This document shows, piece by piece, positions 5,596 through 10,246 of a DNA stretch of 10,246 nt. Numbering within the stretch: the stretch's first letter is position 1; each line of letters starts with the position of its first letter. Made by a program: the position numbers and the translations under genes. The DNA lies in NCBI GenBank assembly GCA_021163015.1, contig JAGGXO010000055.1, forward strand, positions 1-10,246. The letters are read 5' to 3'. The stretch is from Candidatus Bipolaricaulota bacterium. GTDB lineage: Bacteria; Bipolaricaulota; Bipolaricaulia; UBA7950; UBA9294. The notes under the pieces were generated by a model. That model made no database searches and had not been told where the DNA came from. It saw only the letters and a program-made list of their open reading frames with translations.

Positions 5596-6981
5596 TTAGC
5601 TATGGGCAACTTGCTCGAAACGAGCGATAAAGTGCCGCAATGGTCCTCTTCCTTCGGTAATCTCGTATCCTGGTAGGTTATCCTTTGCAGTGGCGATACG
5701 TGCCATCCCATCGACAACAGCGTCGAGGTGAGTGCGGGTGTACATGCGACGTGGAATCGCCAAGCGTACAAGCTCCAACTTAGGGTAGATCACGTCTCCG
5801 TTCTCGTCTGGATGAGCGAACATCACGCTTCCTACCTCCACCGCGCGCACTCCTGCTTGCTCGTACAGAGCCACCACTATGGAGAGCGCCGGAAACTGCG
5901 ACTGCGGGAATCCTGGCAGCAGGCCAAGGGCATCTACGTACACGGCATGTCCCCCTATGGGTTCGATGATCGGGATCCCTGCCTTCATCAGCTCTTCTCC
6001 GAGATAGCGTGTCTGTCCGATGCGATCTTGCAGATAGTTGAGGTCGAGCGCCTCGCGCAGGCCAACTGCCATAGCATCGAGATCGCGTCCGGCCAGGCCG
6101 CCGTAGGTCGGGAATCCCTCCATCAGGATCAGCCGTTCGCGGGCAGCGGCGAAGATCTTCTCGTCGTTCATCGCCAGTATCCCACCGATGTTCACGAGGC
6201 CATCCTTCTTCGCGCTCATCGTCATTCCATCTGCCAGGGAGAAGACCTCGCGTGCAATCTCAACCGGCGCTTTGTCTTGGTATCCCTGCTCCCGTTCGCG
6301 GATGAAAAAGGCATTCTCCGCGTAGCGGCAGGCATCGATGAAGAATGGAATTCCGTGTGCGTGAGCGATCTCGCTTACTGCGCGGATGTTCGCCATGGAA
6401 ACGGGCTCCCCTCCCCCGCTGTTGTTGGTGATCGTAATCATGATAAGCGGGATGCGCCCCACTCCTACCTCATCAATCAGCGCCGTGAGCTTATCGGTGT
6501 CCATGTTCCCCTTGAACGGGAGGTCTGCTTGTGGGTCGTACGCCTCATCGATCACGAGATCTACAGGTTCTCCTCCGTTGGCGATGATGTTCGCCCGCGT
6601 CGTATCGAAGTGCATGTTGTTGGGGATGATGTGGCCTGGTTTCACAACACTCGAAAAGAGGACGTTCTCCGCGGCTCGCCCTTGGTGCGTGGGGAGGACA
6701 TGCGAGAAGCCGAAGATATCACGCGTCGCCTCCTGGAAGCGGGCGTAGCTGCGGCTCCCGGCATAGGATTCATCCCCAAGGAACATTGCTGCCCACTGTG
6801 CCTGGCTCATCGCGCCTGTTCCAGAATCGGTCAGGAGATCGACATAGATATCATCCGCGTTCAGGTTGAATACGTTGTATCCGGCGGCACGGATTCGCTC
6901 CACACGCTCGGAGAGCGTAAGGACAGTGATTGGCTCCACCATCTTAATGCGATACGGCTTGTATGTTCCCCCTCGTTCCAC
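5596..6981 (-). CDS. tnaA: Tryptophanase (tryptophan indole-lyase), PLP-dependent beta-eliminating lyase
   Basis: The 461-residue protein belongs to the tryptophanase/tyrosine phenol-lyase family of cytoplasmic PLP enzymes. Family marks include DLLTDSGTGAMS (48-59), PTHQGRAAEN (97-106), the PLP lysine in SAKKD (256-260, probably K259) and the carboxylate-binding IPRRMYT (R411). Much of the sequence resembles tyrosine phenol-lyase (VEPIGGHAV, GGLAGRD). The discriminating residues are those of tryptophanase: FDTT with D126 where tyrosine phenol-lyase has Thr, and AVEVGS with V383 where it has the phenol-binding Arg381. I therefore call tryptophanase (L-tryptophan to indole, pyruvate and ammonia), comparing with E. 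coli and Citrobacter sequences from memory. The start is GTG at 6981, six bases after AAGGAGG; the intervening ATG is out of frame. It follows a beta-barrel gene by 15 bases. Confidence 0.88.
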   Translation of the reverse strand: MERGGTYKPYRIKMVEPITVLTLSERVERIRAAGYNVFNLNADDIYVDLLTDSGTGAMSQAQWAAMFLGDESYAGSRSYARFQEATRDIFGFSHVLPTHQGRAAENVLFSSVVKPGHIIPNNMHFDTTRANIIANGGEPVDLVIDEAYDPQADLPFKGNMDTDKLTALIDEVGVGRIPLIMITITNNSGGGEPVSMANIRAVSEIAHAHGIPFFIDACRYAENAFFIREREQGYQDKAPVEIAREVFSLADGMTMSAKKDGLVNIGGILAMNDEKIFAAARERLILMEGFPTYGGLAGRDLDAMAVGLREALDLNYLQDRIGQTRYLGEELMKAGIPIIEPIGGHAVYVDALGLLPGFPQSQFPALSIVVALYEQAGVRAVEVGSVMFAHPDENGDVIYPKLELVRLAIPRRMYTRTHLDAVVDGMARIATAKDNLPGYEITEGRGPLRHFIARFEQVAHS

Positions 6982-6996
6982 CCATTGCCTCCTTAT

Positions 6997-7470
6997 CTAA
7001 AAGTAGAAGTGAATCCCTGTTCCGAGCGCCATCGTCAGGTTTCCCGTGCTTGATATCGTGCCCCCGAACTCCACGTTCCACGCCAGATTCTTGGCGAATG
7101 CGAAGTTGAACTCGATTCCGCCGGCTACGGAGAAGAGCAGAGGGTCGGCCCCATAGGCAGAAAACGGGAAGGTTGCGCCTGGAGCGATGTAGAAATCCAC
7201 GGTCGGCGTGTCGCTCAGCTTGTACAGGACGCGTCCAGAGAAGATGGCGAAATAGTCGCTAGCCTCTCCCCAAGCGAAGATGATCCCCTCTACTGCAATG
7301 GTTGGATTGAACCAATAGCGGGCACTTACCAATCCTCCCACCGGCAGGCCAACCTGCATCCCAATCCCGAATTCGCGGCCGTCGGAGAGATTTTCATCCT
7401 GCTCTTGAGCGAGAGCTGGGACAGCCAACAAGAGTAGTACAATTGCAAGTGCAGCGATTGATCTACGCAT
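6997..7470 (-). CDS. Small secreted outer-membrane-type beta-barrel protein (157 aa)
   Basis: It begins with a clear signal peptide: MRRS, a hydrophobic core (residues 5-17) and an ALA-QEQ cleavage site after about residue 21. The mature part shows alternating-residue strands rich in Gly and aromatics, such as EFGIGMQVGLPVGGL, SARYWFNPTIAVEGIIF, FAIFSGRVLYKL and GGIEFNFAF, and ends IHFYF with a terminal Phe. That end is the usual recognition signal of outer-membrane beta-barrels. The chosen ATG at 7470 has GGGAGGTATAGG before it; a longer frame to 7533 would cross the predicted promoter. It is the first gene of an operon with tryptophanase. A pore or surface role is possible, but no substrate can be named. 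Confidence 0.8.
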   Translation of the reverse strand: MRRSIAALAIVLLLLAVPALAQEQDENLSDGREFGIGMQVGLPVGGLVSARYWFNPTIAVEGIIFAWGEASDYFAIFSGRVLYKLSDTPTVDFYIAPGATFPFSAYGADPLLFSVAGGIEFNFAFAKNLAWNVEFGGTISSTGNLTMALGTGIHFYF

Positions 7471-7495
7471 CCTATACCTCCCATGACTGACGTTG

Positions 7496-7524
7496 ATCTT
7501 AGTGGAAAGAGAGAATCTCGACAA
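7496..7524 (-). promoter_or_regulatory. Promoter of the barrel-tryptophanase-flavoprotein operon
   Basis: On the minus strand TTGTCG (7519-7524) is followed after 17 nt by TAAGAT (7496-7501). Predicted start is near 7489, leaving a leader of about 20 nt before the ATG at 7470. There is no room for a TnaC-type leader peptide between this promoter and the first gene. Confidence 0.5.
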
Positions 7525-7545
7525 CCGAAGCAATTTCGTGGTTAG

Positions 7546-7574
7546 TTGACGTGCGAGGCGATCGGGAGTTTAAT
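7546..7574 (+). promoter_or_regulatory. Promoter of the HEAT-repeat gene
   Basis: TTGACG (7546-7551) and TTTAAT (7569-7574) are separated by 17 nt, each with five of six consensus matches. Predicted start is near 7581, downstream of the in-frame GTG at 7551, which supports translation from the ATG at 7608 instead. The -35 lies about 20 bp from the -35 of the divergent operon. Confidence 0.65.
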
Positions 7575-7607
7575 AGAATCGCAGGTCTACTACTTGGGAG
7601 GGGTGCA

Positions 7608-8450
7608 ATGCGTGAGGCGATAGATCGAGTCATCGAGGCGGGGAAGCTGGAGCAGCTTCCTTCGGTTCTGGAAGGTGCGGCGATGCCCGCAGTGCATTAC
7701 GCTGTCAAGAGGATCGCACGAATGGAGGGAGAGGAGCCGCTGTTAGAAACCGCAGCGGAACTTGCCACCAGCGAACAGGGGGAAGTGCGCCGCGTTGCCT
7801 GTGGGCTGATCGGTGAAGGATACCTGCAGGATACGGAGAAGTCCATCGAGCTTTTGTACGGCCTCGTGGATGACCGCGACTGGACCGTGCGTGAATCAGC
7901 GGGGGATGCTTGTGGAAGGGCCCTGCGGAAAGACTTTCGCGGGATGAGTGAGGTGTTACGCGACTGGGCGCGTGATAGATCAGATAACGTGCGCAGAGCA
8001 GTCCTCGTCGCGGTGATGAAGGCTGCCCAAACGCGAAGTCCTGGCTGGGGAGAGCCACTTCTGAAACTCATGGAACCGCTCATTTCCGATAGGACAAAGG
8101 TGGTGAGGAGAACCCTTGGTCCGTTCGCGCTGGGGAGCATAATGCTTCGCTGCTATCCGGTCGTATCATTTGAGTATCTCGTGAAGTGGTCAACTGCCAC
8201 TGACGAGCAGACGCTGTGGAACGTGGCGATGGCTTTCTCCGCTTCTGGAGCGCCTCCGCTCGTGAAGCGCGCACTGATAGTGCTTCGCAAACTTTCCCTC
8301 GATGAGCGGCGCTACGTGTGGCGAGCAGTAGCTGCGGCGATGTGGAAGTTAGGGAGGAAGAAGCCGGAGGTCGTTCGTCCCGAACTTGCTCGTTGGCTTG
8401 AGGATGAGCGACGTACTCACGTGGCGCGCGAGGCGCTACGATATCTCTAG
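7608..8450 (+). CDS. HEAT-repeat protein, possibly AlkD-like
   Basis: The 280-residue protein is almost entirely helical and contains successive HEAT-type units with the D-x(2-4)-V-R signature: GEVRRVACGLIGE (58-70), DRDWTVRESAGDACGRAL (89-106), DRSDNVRRAVLVAVMKAA (123-140) and DRTKVVRRTLGPFALG (161-176). The C-terminal part has conserved-looking Trp residues (W193, W204, W238, W246). HEAT arrays act as protein or DNA scaffolds, and the AlkC/AlkD DNA glycosylases use this fold. I cannot confirm the AlkD catalytic residues, so only the fold is called. The ATG at 7608 has GGGAGGGG before it, and the predicted promoter lies downstream of the alternative GTG at 7551. No signal peptide or membrane segment is seen. 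Confidence 0.82.
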   Translation: MREAIDRVIEAGKLEQLPSVLEGAAMPAVHYAVKRIARMEGEEPLLETAAELATSEQGEVRRVACGLIGEGYLQDTEKSIELLYGLVDDRDWTVRESAGDACGRALRKDFRGMSEVLRDWARDRSDNVRRAVLVAVMKAAQTRSPGWGEPLLKLMEPLISDRTKVVRRTLGPFALGSIMLRCYPVVSFEYLVKWSTATDEQTLWNVAMAFSASGAPPLVKRALIVLRKLSLDERRYVWRAVAAAMWKLGRKKPEVVRPELARWLEDERRTHVAREALRYL

Positions 8451-8474
8451 CAACCCACATCAGTGAAAGGGACG

Positions 8475-8508
8475 ATTCTTGGCGAACTTGGCGTCTTGAG
8501 TGAGTGAC
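8475..8508. repeat. Degenerate intergenic repeat, copy 3, in opposite orientation
   Basis: Read on the minus strand the sequence is TCACTCACTCAAG, ACGCCAAG, TTCGCCAAG, AATC. This resembles the ACTCACGCAAAGAC half of copy 2 with CGCCAAG units. It lies in the 146-bp gap between the convergent HEAT-repeat and MFS genes, where no convincing terminator hairpin was found. Confidence 0.4.
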
Positions 8509-8596
8509 TACGAGCGGGCGAGGGAAACTGCTTCTACTTCTTATACAAGGGTATCGGGCAGTAAGGAGGGCTTGACATTGCCTTGTGGTGTTGTAG

Positions 8597-9760
8597 TTAA
8601 GCTGCTTTCCCGTTCATGTCGTGGTAGAACAGGGCAAGGATCGCCGCTATCAGTGGAAGCAGAGCGATCCATGTCATTACACTGACTAGGCCGTAGCGAT
8701 CGGCTAGCCAACCGACGGGCATCAGCGCCAGGCCGGCCACACCCCACGCCATTCCCATCACGATCCCCGAGACGAGTCCTGTCTTGCCCGGCATGATCTC
8801 CTGTGCCGCCACGATCCCCACCGGCGTGGAGGAGAACAGGAACAGACCCGCCAGACCGAGAGATGGAAGCATGGTCCAGCTTGGCCCGTGCAGGAAGATG
8901 AGTAGAAACGGCGCGGCGAGGAGAATGGTTGTGAATATCACTGCCTTGCGTCCGACGCGATCGGAGATCTTTCCCGCGAGCAGTCCTCCCAGGGCACCAG
9001 TGATCAGGAAGATCGAGATCGCTGCGCCGCCGACCAGGTGCGATCCTCCCTTCTCGGTTACAAGGACCGCGAGGAAACTGGAGAATGTAACCCCCGCCAT
9101 CCCGCGCAGGACGATGATTACCCACAACACCGCAAGAGGCTGCGGGATGTTCTTTATGCGTATCCTATCATGCAAGGACTGTTCCCTCACCGGCAGATTG
9201 CGTCGCAGAAACAGAGCAAAGATAAGGACAACTGCCAAACCGGGGATGATTAGGTACGGTGTCTTAGCGGTACCGAACGCCGCGACGAACGGGATGATCA
9301 GCACCGGTGCCAGCGCCGCTCCTGCCGTCCCACCAGCGGAGAACAGCGCCATCATTACGCCGCTGTTTCTGGAACGTTTCACACTGCCGACGAGCGCAGC
9401 GGCGGCTGGATGAAAGAGAGCTGTGCCGATCCCGCCGATGATCAACACCAGGAACAACTGCGATGATCTTGTCACCGTGCCGATCATACTCATAGCGACA
9501 ATCGTGAGAAGAGGGCCAAGAGCGACCAGGAACGGGCGCTTCATCCGATCAACGATCTGCCCGAACACTGGTTGGGTGAACGAATTGATCAGAATGCGCG
9601 TTGTTCCCATAACTCCCGCCATGGCCAGGGACAGATCAAGCCTGTCTATCAGCAGCGGAAGGAGTGGAGCGAAGAAACTCCCGTACCCGTCGTTGATGAA
9701 GTGTCCAAGGAAGAGGAGGCTCGTCCGCCTCCAGGCGCTGCGCTGCGATTCTCCTGTCAT
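8597..9760 (-). CDS. MFS transporter, fosmidomycin-resistance (Fsr) type
   Basis: The product (387 residues from the ATG at 9760) is very hydrophobic, with a layout fitting 12 membrane helices. It has the Fsr-like opening GHFINDGYGSFFAPLLPLL, the loop 2-3 motif FGQIVDRMKRP (66-76), GTALFHPAAAAL (112-123) and the second-half loop motif GKISDRVGRKA (263-273). Members of this group are inner-membrane drug:H+ antiporters; the natural substrate here is unknown. The frame continues to a TTG at 9805 that has GGAG before it and would add 15 residues. I prefer 9760 because a predicted extended -10 promoter ends seven bases before that ATG and because it gives the usual short N-terminus. If so, the mRNA would be leaderless. 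Confidence 0.9.
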   Translation of the reverse strand: MTGESQRSAWRRTSLLFLGHFINDGYGSFFAPLLPLLIDRLDLSLAMAGVMGTTRILINSFTQPVFGQIVDRMKRPFLVALGPLLTIVAMSMIGTVTRSSQLFLVLIIGGIGTALFHPAAAALVGSVKRSRNSGVMMALFSAGGTAGAALAPVLIIPFVAAFGTAKTPYLIIPGLAVVLIFALFLRRNLPVREQSLHDRIRIKNIPQPLAVLWVIIVLRGMAGVTFSSFLAVLVTEKGGSHLVGGAAISIFLITGALGGLLAGKISDRVGRKAVIFTTILLAAPFLLIFLHGPSWTMLPSLGLAGLFLFSSTPVGIVAAQEIMPGKTGLVSGIVMGMAWGVAGLALMPVGWLADRYGLVSVMTWIALLPLIAAILALFYHDMNGKAA

Positions 9761-9767
9761 GAGCGGG

Positions 9768-9795
9768 ATCATAACACGCGCAACGAACAATGCAA
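9768..9795 (-). promoter_or_regulatory. Extended -10 promoter of the MFS gene
   Basis: On the minus strand TTGCAT (9790-9795) is followed after 16 nt by TATGAT (9768-9773), preceded by TGT, an extended -10. Transcription would begin at about 9761, immediately before the ATG at 9760. Confidence 0.5.
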
Positions 9796-9885
9796 TGTTG
9801 ACCAAGCAATCTCCAGAATCTGCCTTGATTCCGGCTGTCTAGAGCGCTAAGATGGCCTGTGATCATCTTATGCCGACGATAAGCG

Positions 9886-9914
9886 TTGTTTTCTTGCCTC
9901 TTCTGATCTATATT
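9886..9914 (+). promoter_or_regulatory. Probable promoter of ileS
   Basis: TTGTTT (9886-9891), a 17-nt spacer and TATATT (9909-9914) precede the ileS start by about 100 bases. Predicted transcription start is around 9921, inside the left arm of a stable hairpin. Confidence 0.5.
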
Positions 9915-9917
9915 AGC

Positions 9918-9937
9918 GTGCCCCGTTAGCGGGGCAC
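9918..9937 (+). other. GC-rich hairpin near the 5' end of the ileS leader
   Basis: GTGCCCCG (9918-9925) and CGGGGCAC (9930-9937) pair perfectly around TTAG. No U-run follows, so it is not a standard intrinsic terminator. It falls at the predicted start of the ileS transcript and could stabilise or regulate the leader. If transcription starts further down, it would instead mark the end of unrelated plus-strand transcription. I see no convincing T-box stem I or AGGGTGGTACCGCG motif here. Confidence 0.5.
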
Positions 9938-10012
9938 CCGCGGTATTTCCTGTTGTCGATTCTTACCTGGTTTTGTACTTAGTATGAGAGCGTCTGTGTG
10001 AAGGAGAAAGTG

Positions 10013-10246
10013 ATGTCGCAGTATGAGAAGCTGATTAAAGAACCTGCAAAGCGTGAGCAAGAGATCCTCGAGTATTGGAAGAAGAAGGGAACGTTCAAGA
10101 AGTCTCTGGAGGCGACCGCGGATGGCCCGCGCTACGTCTTCTTCGAGGGGCCACCCACGGCGAACGGGAAGCCACACTTCGGTCACCTGATGCCGCGCGT
10201 GTACAAAGACCTCTTCCCCCGCTATAAGACGATGCAGGGGTTCTAC
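10013..10246 (+). CDS. ileS: Isoleucyl-tRNA synthetase, N-terminal 78 codons (runs off the window)
   Basis: The first 78 codons encode the start of a class I aminoacyl-tRNA synthetase that charges tRNA-Ile with isoleucine in the cytoplasm. After a helical lead-in (EILEYWKKKGTFKKSLE) comes YVFFEGPPTANGKPHFGH (41-58), which holds the HIGH signature as H55-F-G-H58. LMPRVYKDLFPRYKTMQG (59-76) follows. GPPTANG before the signature and the RVYKDLFPRYKTM segment after it are characteristic of IleS rather than ValS or LeuS. The ATG at 10013 is six bases after AAGGAG; an adjacent in-frame GTG at 10010 is less well placed. The KMSKS motif and editing domain lie outside the window. Confidence 0.95.
   Translation, partial: MSQYEKLIKEPAKREQEILEYWKKKGTFKKSLEATADGPRYVFFEGPPTANGKPHFGHLMPRVYKDLFPRYKTMQGFY

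Noticed and set aside
5728..7053. 441-codon open frame antisense to tryptophanase
   Set aside because: It is the complementary shadow of a well-supported enzyme gene. Its translation has no recognisable domain and it has no good ribosome binding site.
7551..7607. GTG start for the HEAT-repeat protein
   Set aside because: It has no ribosome binding site and overlaps the -35 of a good promoter whose start lies downstream, while the ATG at 7608 has GGGAGGGG.
8572..8598. TTGACA with a TAGTTA 16 nt downstream, plus strand
   Set aside because: It would fire antisense into the end of the MFS gene; the -10 is weak and no gene lies downstream.
9900..10012. Possible T-box riboswitch before ileS, from CACCCGCGGTATT
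   Set aside because: The bases only loosely resemble the T-box core, part of them is used in the perfect 9918-9937 hairpin, and no stem I, specifier loop or terminator/antiterminator pair is visible.
1..10246. CRISPR array, insertion sequence, prophage or rRNA
   Set aside because: No regularly spaced long repeats, transposase or phage-like genes, terminal inverted repeats or rRNA segments were seen.

Overview
The window is bacterial chromosome of moderate GC content. Genes are dense, most starts follow strong GGAGG-type ribosome binding sites, and non-ATG starts (TTG, GTG, possibly CTG) are common. A secreted protein with a predicted beta-barrel ending in Phe suggests an organism with an outer membrane. 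Tryptophanase, an M32 carboxypeptidase and flavodoxin-fold proteins suit a peptide- or amino-acid-using, possibly anaerobic lineage. A candidate phylum such as Bipolaricaulota/Acetothermia is a guess only; nothing in the sequence fixes the taxon.

Region 1 (1-353): the 5' end of a tRNA, probably tRNA-Pro, leaves the left edge on the minus strand behind a clear promoter. About 290 bases without a gene follow, holding one copy of a degenerate GCAGAGA/GCAAAGA repeat.

Region 2 (354-2482): a compact minus-strand regulatory operon. In transcription order it holds an ArsR-family repressor, a 58-residue basic protein, an ECF sigma factor, a zinc-motif (ZAS) anti-sigma factor, a 99-residue acidic-tailed protein and a 78-residue protein with an apparent CTG start. 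The last two share a 23-position motif, so they look like diverged relatives. The control region is shared with a divergent membrane-anchored thioredoxin-like protein (2483-3178), and an imperfect palindrome overlaps promoter elements of both directions.

Region 3 (3179-4921): an M32 carboxypeptidase with its own promoter, then a convergent intergenic region with a second repeat copy and a strong 14-bp hairpin, probably a shared terminator.

Region 4 (4922-7550): a minus-strand operon of a small outer-membrane-type protein, tryptophanase and a flavodoxin-fold oxidoreductase, all from one promoter. Tryptophanase cleaves tryptophan to indole, pyruvate and ammonia. The roles of the barrel and the flavoprotein are not evident from sequence.

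Region 5 (7551-10246): a divergently transcribed HEAT-repeat protein, a convergent MFS exporter of the fosmidomycin-resistance type whose promoter geometry suggests a leaderless mRNA, and the first 78 codons of ileS, preceded by a promoter and a 5'-leader hairpin.
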